Positions 1 through 10,720 of a stretch of DNA of 64,000 bases are shown in pieces. The notes beneath the pieces are model-generated. The model was not told the DNA's origin. It saw only the letters and a program-made list of their open reading frames with translations, and made no database searches. Position numbers and translations under genes: made by a program. Origin of the DNA: Ailurus styani (lineage: Eukaryota > Chordata > Mammalia > Carnivora > Ailuridae); contig LNAC01000001.1 in NCBI GenBank assembly GCA_002007465.1, positions 9,393,529-9,457,528 on the forward strand, written 5' to 3'. Every line of letters begins with the position of its first letter. Positions within the stretch are counted from its first letter, which is position 1.

Positions 1-41
1 CGAAATCAGATACTTAACCGACTGAGTCACCCAGGCGCCCC
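1..41 (-). mobile_element. Can-SINE fragment cut by the window edge
   Basis: The first 41 bases are the reverse complement of the tRNA-Lys-derived head of a SINEC element, ending in the diagnostic ACCCAGGCGCCCC. The rest of the element lies to the left of the window. Confidence 0.9.
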
Positions 42-153
42 GTCTTGCTTTATTTTTAAATAAAAATGGAATCATGCCATGTATATTGTTCATAATTTTG
101 AACATTTTAATCCACGGTGAACATGAAAATAAATGAAGAATGTGATTGTTTTA

Positions 154-587
154 TTTATTTTTTATTTTTTTTATTATTTGCCCCAGGGGTACAGGTCTGT
201 GAATCATCAGGCTTACACCTTTCGCAGCACTCACCAAAGCACAAACCCTCCCCAATGTTCATAACCCATCCACTCTATCCCTACCCTCCCACCCCCCAGT
301 AACCCTCAGTTTGTTTTGTGAGATTAGGAGTCTCTTATGGTTTGTCTCCTTCCCCATCCCATCTTATTTCATTATTTTTCCCTCCCTACCCCCCACAACC
401 TGCCACTCTGCCCCTCAAGTTCCTCATATCAGAGAGATCATATGATAATTGTCTTTCTCTGATTGACTTATTTCGCTCAACATAATACCCTCTAGTTCCA
501 TCCACGTCGTTGTAAATGGCAAGATTTCGTTTCTTTTGATAGCTGCATGGTATTCCATTGTATATATATACCACATCTTCTTTATCC
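154..587 (-). mobile_element. 5'-truncated carnivore L1, ORF2 tail plus 3' UTR
   Basis: A 434-bp antisense L1 insertion. Its A-tail appears as the T-rich run at 154-178, followed by the carnivore L1 3'-UTR landmark CAGGGGTACAGGTCTGTGAA. On the minus strand the distal part reads as the ORF2p C-terminus (TMEYHAAIKRNEILPF is visible). It is flanked by a perfect 17-bp target-site duplication, AGAATGTGATTGTTTTA, at 137-153 and 588-604. Perfect flanks suggest a fairly recent insertion. It is far too short to be active. Confidence 0.95.
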
Positions 588-604
588 AGAATGTGATTGT
601 TTTA

Positions 605-1093
605 ATGGATATTCGATAATAGTCCACTGTGCCTAGTATCTTTTGAGAAAGGGGGCTTAAGACTTGAGCCCCAGCTCTGGGCACTCTGAGTTGTAATTGA
701 CGGGCATTAATGGTTCTCATCAGTTGTTTGTAACACTCCATCACATGGTTCTTCTCTCTCATTTTCATCTATCCTATGCCTTTCCACAACAGTAAGGATT
801 TCCTCCGAACTCGAACATTCAGGTATAGCTTTTAAAAGTTAGTTCCGCCTCCTCTCATTGTCCCTCAACTAACTATTTTCTGGGAGACTGTCCTACCATT
901 TTTACAGTTTCAATGCCTCTAAAATTCCCTATTAGAAAATGTCTTACGTAAAAGCTTAAGGTTATTTAAAACAGATTAAAGTTCTGATTCATTGATTCTT
1001 TATACAACAGAGGCCCTTAAAATGGGTACCTGGAAAGGGTGAGCTATCGTTAATTCAGCCAAGTTTCTTAGCTTGAAAAATATGTTGGCTTTT
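605..1093. other. Non-genic stretch, nothing recognised
   Basis: Single-copy-looking AT-rich DNA between the L1 flank and the next SINE. I see no repeat family, RNA gene or convincing coding frame. The minus-strand frame that starts near 768 owes its C-terminal part to the L1. Confidence 0.5.
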
Positions 1094-1107
1094 TAAGATT
1101 TAATTCT

Positions 1108-1292
1108 TTTTTTTTTAAGATTTTATTTATTTGACAGATCACAAGTAGGTAGAGAGGTAGGCAGAGAGAACGGGGCAGGAAGTGGGCTCCCTGCTGAGCA
1201 GGGAGCCCGACGCTGGGCTCAATCCCAGGACCGTGGGATCATGACCTGAGCCGAAGGCAGAGACTTAACCCACTGAGTCACCCAGGTGCCCC
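1108..1292 (-). mobile_element. Can-SINE, mustelid subtype
   Basis: Full-length antisense SINEC with CACAAGTAGGTAGAGAGG, the reverse complement of the mustelid-type 3' half. A perfect 14-bp target-site duplication TAAGATTTAATTCT lies at 1094-1107 and 1293-1306. Confidence 0.95.
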
Positions 1293-1576
1293 TAAGATTT
1301 AATTCTAAGTAAAACTGCATTTTTATATCCAGTTGGTTGTCACAGTTGGTATCTTCAGTCCAATCCTGTCCAGGAAATAGTTTCCTATTGACGGTCTAAT
1401 TCTCAATGAGACCAAGAATTAAAGTTGCTTAATATACTTGGCATACCAAATTTGTATTCACCGAGAGCTCCAAAATAGCTTGCAGGTTTTTATCACTTGG
1501 GTTTCTCACCGTATCTCTCCACCTGCTACATGAAGAAGCAATTTCAAATGGATGTGCTGTTAAAAAAAACAAAACT

Positions 1577-1796
1577 GGGGGTGCCTGGGTGGCTCAGTCA
1601 GTTAAGCGTCCGACTCTTGATTTTAGTTCAGGTCGTGATCTCAGGGTCATGGGATCGAGCCCCACATTGGGCTCTGCACTCAGTGGGGAGTCCCCTTGGG
1701 ATTCGCTCCCTCTTTCTCCCTCCCCTTCTACCCCTCTCCTTGTGTGTTCTCTCTCTCAAATAAATAAATAAATAAATAAATCTTTTTAAAAAAAAA
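1577..1796 (+). mobile_element. Can-SINE, older subtype
   Basis: Sense SINEC starting GGGGGTGCCTGGGTGGCTCA, with the older pyrimidine-rich middle (CTCCCTCTTTCTCCCTCC) and an (AAAT)n tail before a short poly-A. No clear target-site duplication was found. The reading frames over it are SINE-derived. Confidence 0.93.
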
Positions 1797-2600
1797 TGAA
1801 ACCCAGCACAGCAAATCTTAATGTTATATGGCATTTGTGATTTTTAAGAATTACCCTTTAATATGGAATTCAATAATAAATGTTTCAGCCACCTCGGAGG
1901 AGAGAAAGACATCCTTAACTTGTCTGGCATGCATTAAGCAGACCGCGAGTGACTAGCACAAATATCTGTTTCTTTGATCATTACAGCTTGATTAAAACCA
2001 ATAGACAGAAAGTGGTTTCTATAACTAGTTATATGCTGCAAGCTAAAGCCATCATACCGAAAAACTATAAATGTTGTGCTCCCTGCTTGCATAATTCAAC
2101 TCTGTGATTTTTGGATCATATTTTCCCCTGAAACTTAATTTTTCGGGCTTTCGTCAGTCTGTGCCAGGGTCTTAAAATCATTTAACACTGGCCTTTTATA
2201 AAATTTTATTTAATTAGTGTTAAATGAAGACTCATGAATACTTCATGAAGTCCTATTCATCACACTTTGTTAACTCAGGATTCAGTGAGTCTGAATAGCA
2301 TCTCTCAACTAACGGAGCTTTTTGATCATGAAATAAGAAAAATAGCATTTTGGGTTTGTGAATTCAGAGCTTGAGGATCTCAGCTCAGTTGTATGTGGAC
2401 CCTTCTATATACTTTCAGCACATTTGCAAATGTTCAGAGATGGCCAGACTAGAATTTGGAAGCTAACCATTGCTGATGTTGTTTAATTGACCATTAAAGC
2501 AAAGATTATATGTATCTCCATATACAGTGGAATGTGTGCTTAATGAAAGCTCACTAGTAAGGCTATGATTATTCTCAGTTTTAACTCAATCAGCTCAATA
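1797..2600. other. AT-rich non-genic stretch
   Basis: About 800 bp between a SINE and a MER2 element. I recognise no repeat family, coding frame or RNA gene. Confidence 0.45.
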
Positions 2601-2918
2601 CAGTTGCCTCTTCAGCAACACAGGCTTGCATGGGTCCATTTCTACACAGATTTTTTGCAATAAATACAGTACTATGCTGTCAATATATTTTCCTTAATTT
2701 TCTTAATAACATTGTGTTTTCTCTAAGAGAGCTGACTTTATGGTAGGAATACAGTGTATGACACATACGACATAGGAAATATGTGTTAATTGACCATTTA
2801 TGTTATCGGTAAGGCTTCTGGTCAACAGTAGGTGATGAGTTAAGTTTTGGAGGAGTCAGATTTTTGACTACACAGGGGGTCGGCGTCCCTAACCCCTGTG
2901 TTGTTCAAGGGCCAACTA
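2601..2918 (-). mobile_element. MER2-type DNA transposon remnant (TcMar-Tigger)
   Basis: The sequence follows my recollection of the MER2 consensus: a terminal CAGTTG...CAACACAGG, then TTTTTTGCAATAAATACAGTACT, TGTGTTAATTGACCATTTATG, TTATCGGTAAGGCTTCTGGT and the far end TTGTTCAAGGGCCAACT. The two ends are imperfect inverted repeats. It is a non-autonomous derivative with no transposase. Strand is arbitrary for such a near-palindromic element. Confidence 0.85.
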
Positions 2919-2964
2919 AAAGGGTTTCGATGTATAGGACTATTGTAGAAGTCCTACAAACTGA

Positions 2965-3066
2965 TAAAGCTACCCCGTCCACAGTAGCCACGTGTGTGTA
3001 TTTCACTTAATTACAATTAAAATTCAGTTCTCAGCCTCGCTAGCTACATTTCAGGGGTTCGTAGCT
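2965..3066 (+). mobile_element. hAT-type MITE, left half (split by an LTR)
   Basis: The text around CACAGTAGCCACGTG and TTAATTACAATTAAAATTCA, followed by CTAGCTACATTTCAGGGG, matches a common mammalian MITE built around AGCCACATGTGGCTA. The matching right half is at 3579-3650, so the element was opened by a later LTR insertion. The family name is not certain. Confidence 0.65.
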
Positions 3067-3578
3067 AGCCCTGCGGGGCCCTTGGGCTGCTGTAATAGGT
3101 TCCCACAACTGAAAACAACACGTGTTGATTCTCACAGTTCCGGAGGCTGGAAGTCCAAACTCAAGGTATCGACAGGGTTGTGCTCGCTCTGATGGGTCCA
3201 GGGAAAATCTTGCCTTGTGCCTTCCAGCTGCGGCTGGTTACCAGCAATGCTCTGTGTTCCTTGGCTGGCAGCTGCCTCATTCCCAGTTTCTACCTCCCTG
3301 TTCTCAAGGCCATCGTCTCTCTGTGTGTTTTCCTGGGTCGGCTCATCACAAGGATACCAGTCACATTGGATTTAGGACTCACCCTAATCTGGTATGACCT
3401 TATCTTATTACGTCAGCAAGGCGCTGCGAGTTAGAACTTCAAACTTTTTGCTGGGGGGCGGGAACCCAATTCCTTTTCCTTCAGTAGGCTCCATGCCCAA
3501 CAGGGGGCTTGAACTCATGACTCTGAGATCGAGCGTCACACGCTCTCGATGCACTGTGGGGGACACAATCGAACCCAC
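3067..3578 (-). mobile_element. ERVL-MaLR (MLT1-type) solo LTR, interrupted
   Basis: Antisense LTR text: GGCTGCTGTAATAGG, then TCTCACAGTTCCGGAGGCTG and GGATTTAGGACTCACCCTAA, ending in GGGGGACACAATCGAACCCA at 3558-3577. This is the usual MaLR LTR in reverse. An old SINE sits near its end at 3465-3556. No retroviral internal coding sequence adjoins it. It lies inside a hAT MITE. Confidence 0.8.
3465..3556 (-). mobile_element. Degenerate short Can-SINE inside the LTR
   Basis: CCAACAGGGGGCTTGAACTC and ATGACTCTGAGATCGAG match the short, older antisense SINEC type (head plus minimal body). LTR sequence continues on both sides, so it inserted after the LTR did. Confidence 0.7.
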
Positions 3579-3650
3579 CAGAGTGGCCACATTGGACAGT
3601 ACAGATACAGAACGATTCCACTGTTGTAAGTTCTAGTGGACGGTGCTGCA
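3579..3650 (+). mobile_element. hAT-type MITE, right half
   Basis: GTGGCCACATTGGACAGTAC and then AAGTTCTAGTGGACGGTGC give the right terminal part of the MITE whose left half is at 2965-3066. Confidence 0.65.
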
Positions 3651-3929
3651 GGAAGGCCATCTTACGAAATGGAAATGTCATGATTTGATATATTTTATAT
3701 GTTTCTACCTGGCAAAACACCATGGAGCTAATACAGCGGAACATTAGGGCAACTTCGTTTGACATTTTCTGGTTTCTCATTGTAATTTACATTGACCAGT
3801 CTCGTCTCATCTTTGAAGTACAGCTGCCCATACATATGAATTTGCAGTATCTCAGTATCTCATTACCGTGAGGCTGCCTCAGTTGCTTGACGTAACTGCC
3901 ATGTCACTGTGATTTAAAGTTAAACTATG

Positions 3930-4093
3930 GGGGCTCCTGGGTGGCTCAGTTCGTTAAGCGTCTGACTCTTGATATCAGCTCCGGTCATGATCTCAGGGTT
4001 GTGAGATGATCGATCACCGTGTCAGACCCTTTGCTGAGTGAGTCAGAGTCTCTCTCACCCTCTGCCCACACCCCCAAGTAAATAAATGAAATC
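3930..4093 (+). mobile_element. Can-SINE, older subtype
   Basis: Sense SINEC (CTCCTGGGTGGCTCAGTTCG) with a shortened pyrimidine-rich middle. It is flanked by a 17-bp duplication, TTTAAAGTTAAACTATG at 3913-3929 and a copy with two changes at 4094-4110. Confidence 0.93.
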
Positions 4094-4200
4094 TTTAAAG
4101 TTAAAACATGTACAGAGATAATGTTTAATGAATAATTTGAATGGCTGAAAGATCAATCCAGAAGTATTTCTTAAGTATTTGTGCTCTTCTATTATTTCCT

Positions 4201-4395
4201 TTTTCCTTTTTTAATTTTTTATTTATTTTTGGTCAGAGAGAGAGAGCACAAGCTGGCAGAGTGGCAGGCAGAGGCAGAGAGAGAAGCAGGCTCCCCGCCG
4301 AGCAGGGAGCCCGATGCAAGACTCGATCCCAGGAACCTGGGATCATGACCTGAGCCGAAGGCAGCCGCTTAACCAACTGAGCCACCCAGGCGTCC
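4201..4395 (-). mobile_element. Can-SINE, first member of a tandem pair
   Basis: Antisense SINEC. The target sequence CTATTATTTCCT occurs on its left (4189-4200) and right (4396-4407), and again beyond the next SINE (4602-4612), so this SINE and the next share one target site. Confidence 0.92.
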
Positions 4396-4412
4396 CTATT
4401 ATTTCCTTTTTT

Positions 4413-4601
4413 AAAAAAAATATTTTATTTATTTACTTGAAAGAGAGAGAAAGAGCACAAGCAGGGGAAGCAGGCAGAGGGAGAAGGAGAAGCAGACTCC
4501 TCACTGAACAGGGAGCCTGACACGGGGCTCAGTCCCAGGACCCTGAGATCATGACCTGAGCTGAAGGCAAACACTTGACCAAATGAGCCACCCAGGCGCC
4601 C
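4413..4601 (-). mobile_element. Can-SINE, second member of a tandem pair
   Basis: Antisense SINEC of an older, more diverged subtype (GCACAAGCAGGGGAAGCAGG). It is flanked by CTATTATTTCC copies at 4396 and 4602. The greater divergence suggests it came first and the neighbour at 4201-4395 later reused its left flank. Confidence 0.92.
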
Positions 4602-4613
4602 CTATTATTTCCA

Positions 4614-5670
4614 TTTTTATATTGCATCTCAAATTTTCTTTCAGGTTTCTAGTTCTAGTTACATGGTTATTTTGATCAAGTAGAAAATTTTTAAAATAAA
4701 TTTATCAATAAAAATCTTTGAGTCTGTACCAATGAAAGGATATATATGCATCTCTCACAAAAATATGCAGTGAACCTGTGTGCAAAAGAAAATGGGAAAA
4801 ATAAATCCTCATTACCCATCTCTCTTGTCCTGTTGAATACACAGCTGGGGGTTACCTCACATGAGTAAGTCCGGAAGGCAGATTAACAGGTCTGCCTTAA
4901 AGGTTTTTTATGCTTTTACTATTGTATTTTTAAGGGTGACTTTGAGTTTGTTGTTTTCTCCCCCTGGTACAGCCTACTTCAGACCCAAACTGCCTATCAG
5001 TGTTCTCAACGTGGACATCTTCGTGGAATTTCACTAGAGGCGTGTGATTTAGATACAGAGACATCCGTTTGGATTCACTTCACCAGACTGCTGGCGGCCA
5101 CCCGCGAGCAGAGCTGGCCACGGGGGCGGGGAAGGTCCGTAGGAGCATCCGAGTTTGCTCAGCAGCCTCCAGGGGCTCTGCAAGGGGCGAAGGGCAATGC
5201 CTACAGGAATTAAGGATTGCTGCCTCTGGCCTCCCTGGTCTCTGCCTCTTCTCGAGAGCCACACTGTGATTTACTCAATTCTATTCCATGTGCTTTTTAT
5301 AAGACAGCCAGAGAAACAGCCGTGTGTGGCCGACTGTGTGTAATTATGAGCTCTGCGTCCAGAGCTGCTGGTGGTTCATGCTTGCAGTAATTAATATTTC
5401 TGATAATGTCACCAAAGATGCTGTCGAGAAAATCTGGAAATAAAGGATCCAAGTTGGGAGGAGAAAGTCTGGAGACCACTTTGAGCTTACGATAATGAGC
5501 GCATTATTCATTTCTATTACTCCTTTATTGCCTTTGTGAAGACATGGAAACTCTCCTACATCAGCATTACCCGGGAGTGGTGATGGATCTCAGGCCTTGC
5601 TTATCCGCAGGTTGCTTCTCCAGGCTCTTCACCATCTGGAACATGAACGGAGTATCCAAAAGTAAGGTGA
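4614..5670. other. Single-copy non-genic DNA; 5330-5560 resembles a conserved element
   Basis: No repeat family recognised. The part from about 5330 to 5560 has homeodomain-type AT cores, including GTAATTAATATTTCTGATAA, in mixed-composition DNA. That is only a composition argument for conservation. The short frames at 5049-5343 overlap on both strands and show no domain. Confidence 0.4.
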
Positions 5671-5707
5671 AAAAGAAAAGAAAAGAAAAGAAAAGAAACA
5701 AACAAAC
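5670..5707. repeat. (AAAAG)n simple repeat
   Basis: A run of AAAAG units followed by AAAC units, an A-rich microsatellite. Confidence 0.9.
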
Positions 5708-6084
5708 TTGCCTCTGAGAAGCTAAATTGGGCTTGAATCCAGGCTCTAGAGCTCATGCCTTATTCAAGGGAAAGCCACTTGGGCCACGTGGCATATGAAG
5801 AAATTTTTGGTGCCGAAGGAAAAGGACAAAGTGAGCTGGAAATGACATGCTAGTGGAAGGGTGTCCATCCCGTCCTGGACAGCTCTTACTGTGTGCCCAC
5901 TGACATTCGACATTGCCCCATGGACGGCGGTGCCAGGAGCCTGTTCTGGAAGAAGGAAGTTGGCCTGTAGGAGGGAGGGCCAACAGCAGACCAAGAGCGA
6001 CCTTCTGACCACGTTCCACTAGCAACCGGATCCTTTTATTAACCTTAGTAAGTTAACAAAACAAAACACGGAGAGAACCTGGAC

Positions 6085-6190
6085 TCTAGTGACAAGCTGG
6101 ACCAGGTTCAAGTCCCTGGATCTCTTTACTAATTGTGGCAACTTAGGCCAGGACCAGAAGGCAAGCAAGCCTCAGCTTCCTCATCAGGAG
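6085..6190 (+). mobile_element. MIR fragment
   Basis: AGGTTCAAGTCCCTGGATCT, then TTGTGGCAACTTAGG and CCTCAGCTTCCTCATCAGGA follow the MIR core and 3' part (a tRNA-like start, then CTCAGTTTCCTCATCTGTAA in the consensus). Confidence 0.65.
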
Positions 6191-8039
6191 AGGCGAATTG
6201 GGCAGGTGGGGGACCAGCGGGTAGGGGTCGAGGACAGCTGCCTTGTAGAAGTGGCCTCGCCCAGCCCCTGCTCTGCAGCCCGTTACACCTTGCCCAAAGC
6301 AGATGTCGACAAAAAGAAAGGTAACGAAGTATGAACAAAATATTAAGGAAAAAAGAAAGAATAGACCCTACCAATCCAAGGCATAGAAGCCCAGACATCT
6401 CAACAGCCCCTGAGCACACAACATCATTAGGTCAATCAGAGTTGACATTGGTAATGACAATGCTGAAGGAAACAGTTCAAGTATATTCGGTATATTCCAA
6501 TACAGGAAAAAGGGTATAATGCATTCCAATATTTCCATTCAAAATTGTTAAAGTAACAAAAAGATTCTATTAACTGGATAAGTTAACAGTTATCTGCAAA
6601 ATTCACCATACTGAAACAGGTCTTCGAGACTATGGAATTAGAATCCATTTGAAATGATGCTCTAATGTTAGGAGGGTAAAAACTTTCTACTGGCTGGCCT
6701 CTCTCTAATAAAATGTGGATAAATAATTATTCATAGGAACCCACGGAGGGCCTCACTCCCAGTGGCGCCACCATTCAGGACTTCCTTGGTATACTGGGAG
6801 AATAAAATGGGTTTTGAGGCCCGGTACAATTATGCGCATTTTTGTTTGTTTTGTTTGAGACAAAACTAAACAACAGGATATCTGGAAAACCAGCAGCACT
6901 TTGTAGGCCCTGCCGAACGCCCCGCACAGCGGGGCCAGTTACAGTGTAACTGATAATGACCGGACTATTTGCAGACAGCCCCCGACTGCTCCTGCTTTTC
7001 TTCGTCCTTCTGCATCATTCTTCTGCATGGACGCAAATTCTGGAAGAGGCATTACCTCTTAAAATTGGCTTTTCACAGGGCCACACATTAGCCGAAGAGC
7101 GTTATCAAACAGGTCAGGATATCAAAAGCACATTTTTTCGGGTGGAAAAGGAAAGATGTGCCACAGGGCTGAGGAACGCCACCGTCGTGGGGGACGAGAG
7201 GTGAACCCAAAGGTGAAAGTGGGAAATAGACTGGCCGCTTTTACGGCCTCCCTGAAACACGACCCCCCCCCCCAAACCAGAAAACCCTAAGCTCATTAAA
7301 AGTGCATTCTGCTCTGTGCAGACTGTGTGCCCAGAGCCTGGGCCAGCGCGATTCGACACGGAGGTCGGTGGAGCTGTTTCCTGAGCATTGTCAGAGATGC
7401 TCTGCTCCCAGGTCACGTTCTCGCAACCGCTCAGTGCAAGTGGAGTTGGGATCTCTGGGGCCAACTCCACTGTCCGGCTGGGCGGGGGGGCTGAGCCACA
7501 GGCTCGCACTCAGCAGACCACACTGGCGGGGGCCCGACCTCCGCTTGCCGACCTCAGGCAGAGGATCTGAGATGTCAGGAGTCTGAAACGTCTTCGTTGT
7601 GGTTGGTGTGGTGTTTGCTCCGTTGACATGGGGCGCAAGGTGGAGAAACGGGTCCCCTTTCTTCGTTCTGCCCTTCCAGTTCAATTCTCCCGGAAGCCAC
7701 CAGGGGGCAGAAAGAAACTTTCTTGCCTTCCCCCACCCCTCCCTAAACTCTGCATGGGAAGGTAAGCCTTCTCTTTGGTCCACTTGGGCCAATGTTCTTG
7801 ATAAAATTGTATTTCTGATTTCCCACATCCTTGATTTTTTTCAGATTTGGGTTGTCTTTGAATTAAGTCGTCTTTCTGCAAGGAAATCCACGAAGGAGAA
7901 ATCTGCACATTCGAGACTTTTATATTGTTGGATGACTTAGCTCCAAGATCTCTAGGCCTGACACAGTAGCCCAGGCTGTCCTGCATTTTCCTCCCTGTCT
8001 CCAGCCTCACTGGGCCAGTGCAGGCCTCAGGCCTTTTTA
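6191..8039. other. Repeat-poor stretch without a supported gene
   Basis: About 1.85 kb in which I recognise no interspersed repeat. A frame at 6956-7204 begins with a hydrophobic segment (LLLLFFVLLHH) like a signal peptide, but it has no family match that I know and no upstream promoter or splice structure, so I do not call it a gene. A C8-10 run sits near 7263. Confidence 0.4.
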
Positions 8040-8350
8040 CCAGGGTCATTGCAGTAGCCTGCCAACCTTCCCAGCCAGTTCACATGCCCGGCACACATCT
8101 GACTCTGATCTGTCTCTCCTGGTCCCACACCAGACAGCTCTGCATTACCTACTGCATGAAGCCTCAACCACCCCCCTGGCATACCCAATTCCTTTTTCAA
8201 CCCCTTGCTACATCTCCCTTCCATAAACCCTACTGTCAGCCATTTCTTGCCTGTTTCTTGACCTCTGCTGGGTCTGTCCCCTCGCCAGTCTTGCCCAACC
8301 TCTTCCTGCTGCAGACACTCAAATCTGCAAGGTCTACACCAAGGGCCACC
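8040..8350 (+). mobile_element. L2 fragment (diverged)
   Basis: GGTCATTGCAGTAGCCTGCC, followed by a long pyrimidine-rich stretch with CTGCATTACC and CTTGACCTCTGCTGGG, resembles the part of L2 upstream of its 3' end. Strongly diverged, so boundaries are loose. Confidence 0.45.
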
Positions 8351-8402
8351 TCCCTGTGAGTCCCTGGTCTACCATATCCGAGGTTCTTCTTCAAGTCACA
8401 AT

Positions 8403-8604
8403 TCTTTCTTTCTTTCTTTAAAGATTTTTATTTATTTGAGAGAGAGAGAAAAAGTGAGAGAGAGCATGAGAGGGGAGAAGTTCAGAGGGAGAAGCAGACT
8501 CCCCATGGAGCTGGGAGCCCGATGCGGGACTCAATCCCAGGACTCCGGAATCACAAACTGAGCTGAAGGCAGTTTGCTCAACCAACTGAGCCACCCAGGT
8601 GCCC
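8403..8604 (-). mobile_element. Can-SINE, older subtype
   Basis: Antisense SINEC with a (CTTT)n-type tail on the left and GAGCCACCCAGGTGCCC on the right. Its middle carries GAGAGAGCATGAGAGGGGAG, an older variant. Confidence 0.93.
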
Positions 8605-10059
8605 TTTCTTAAGGCTCAAGACAAGCAACACAAGTTGGGCCACGGGAATGATGCGCGTTGCTCTCAGAGAGCTGGCCAGAGCCTGGATTCATCAGAGAAA
8701 CCTCCCTCGAGAAAGTGTGTTTGCGTCAGGTGGGTGCTGAGACCCGGCTCCCAGGCCCCCAGGATGGATCTGCTTCTCGGACTCAGCTTCACAGCACTGG
8801 GTGGAGATGTTCAGAAAGCCTTCCTAAGAAGTGAGGTTGAACATGGAGGGCTCTTAACACATTAAGGACATCAGAAATGCCCATGAAGGAGAGTTGTAAA
8901 TTTGATGTACATAAATGAAGAGTTTCTCTTTACAACCTTAGAGCAGCACTAGTCTGTTTGCCTTGTAATGGGCAGTGACTAAGGGTGATCGCTCGGAAAT
9001 GCATGGTGGTTCCGCCTGACGGCGTGTTCACACACGGGGACAGGGGTGAATAGGGACGTGCTGAACAGCGACTTCGGTCACCAGAGGTGAAGGTTATGCT
9101 TGTGGGGATACTTGTGCCTCGACAGCTCTCTTCATGGTCACCTGCTGCCAAACCGCGAGGGAGAGGAATAAAGGACCCCATGCGCGCCGGGGTGCGGACA
9201 GGTCATGGCAGCCAGGGGTGCTTTCGGGGAGCTGTTGGGGGACATTTGGCTGTTTTGCATAAGGAATTCCTGACCTAATGGGTCTGTGGACCCCAGTACT
9301 TGAGGGCAGGGCTGTTTTGGTTTAGTGCTCTCCCACCAAAAAAAAAAAAAAAAGGCACCAACATGAATTGAAAATTCTTAAAGGGGATCAGTGTAATCCC
9401 TACTTAATTTGGACTTCTCCTCTTAATTCGTTTTGCATATGGTGAGACGCTCTTGCAATGGACACAAAGGGCCTCTCGCCCACGCTGACGCGCTCTGGCC
9501 CCGGGGAGCAGTCCATCCTCCTGGCCCTACCTGAGACCCCGAAAGCAGGAGAAAACCCTTGCAAATGGCCCTCTGCACCACCCGGGCACCTCGGGGAGCC
9601 AGGGCCCTCCTTGGGGACCTCACGCGCCCGGGGCGCCCCTGAGAGCGCTCAGGTGCAGGTGCTGCAGGGAGGCCCGGCATTCATCTGGAAGATTCCCTTG
9701 CTAGTCCTTTCACTTGGTCTTAAAGCCTGTTAACTCTTCCTGAACTTTACCAGGCCACTGCTTCTCCTGGAGGGCGCTCAAGAACAGGTCCACCTGGGGG
9801 ACCCGGGTGCTCGGCTCATGTGGACTGTGACTGCTTCGACAGGGGAGGACACAGCAGCGTTTGTAGAGAATCACGCCCTGGCCCAGCGGCAGAACAGGCC
9901 GTTACACCAGCCGGGGGGTCGGGGTGGTTCCGGGGCCAAGAGGCCTCATTTGGGTCCGGCGGGCACATCACGGGCTGCAGCCCACATCGCTGGAGGCCGG
10001 GCGTGCTCCACACGTTCGCTCTTGGGAAGCTCTCCGCAGAATCCCAGCCCCACACAGGC
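8605..10059. other. Non-genic stretch, increasingly GC-rich
   Basis: No repeat family recognised apart from a 15-base A run near 9339-9353. From about 9450 onwards GC and CpG content rise. Frames on both strands overlap here, as expected in GC-rich DNA with few stop codons. Confidence 0.4.
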
Positions 10060-10240
10060 TTCGCTCATGCATTTTTTGGTGGATCGATCTGTGCACCCAA
10101 AGCTCTCTGAGCTCCTGTCCTGTGCTGAGTGTTGTGCGTCCACAGACGTGAACAAGTCTGAGTCCCCGTCTTCTTGGAATTTCGTTCCAGAGAGAAGGCG
10201 GTTGGCAGCCAAGAGAGAAGCAAGACTGCTGGACTGTGTC
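10060..10240 (-). mobile_element. L2 3'-end fragment (diverged)
   Basis: TCCTGTGCTGAGTGTTGTGC, then ACGTGAACAAGTCTGAGTCC, resembles the antisense L2 3' end (tgtgctaggcactg...atgaataagac in the consensus). Confidence 0.5.
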
Positions 10241-10524
10241 CGTCGCACGAAAGGCCACTTTGGACAGGGGTTCGGGGGCGGCCTGTGGAGGCAGGGACAG
10301 TCCGTGGGCGTTGAGTGGCTGGAACGCGTGGACTTACTAAAGATTCAGAGACGGAGCGGTCGTGTTCTTGGCTCTTCGGGAGACCACAGTCTTGGAGGGT
10401 TGACTCAGGCCCACGAGCTGGGCCAAGAACCGCTCTCAGGGGGGAGACGGAGTCCCACGGACGCTCAGGAAGAAAAGCTTGCATCTCATGGAGGCGATCA
10501 GAGCCGTTTCTGGAGGGAGTTGAT

Positions 10525-10720
10525 TTTTTTTTTTAAGATTTTATTTACTTATTTGACAGAGAGAGAGAGATCACAAGTAGGCGGAGAGGCAAGCAGAGAG
10601 AGAGGAGGAAGCAGGCTCCCCACCGAGCAGAGAGCCCGTTGTGGGCCTCGATCCCAGGACCCTGAGATCATGACCCGAGCCGAAGGCAGAGGCTTTAACC
10701 CACTGAGCCACCCAGGCGCC
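10525..10720 (-). mobile_element. Can-SINE, mustelid subtype
   Basis: Full-length antisense SINEC with a perfect 15-bp target-site duplication, CTGGAGGGAGTTGAT at 10510-10524 and 10721-10735. It supplies the C-terminal third of a 310-codon frame (9818-10750), which is therefore not a real protein. Confidence 0.97.

Noticed and set aside
424..768. A minus-strand 114-codon frame with a clear L1 ORF2p tail
   Set aside because: Only the C-terminal half is L1; the insertion ends at 587, and the frame runs on into unrelated flank by chance. It is not a host gene.
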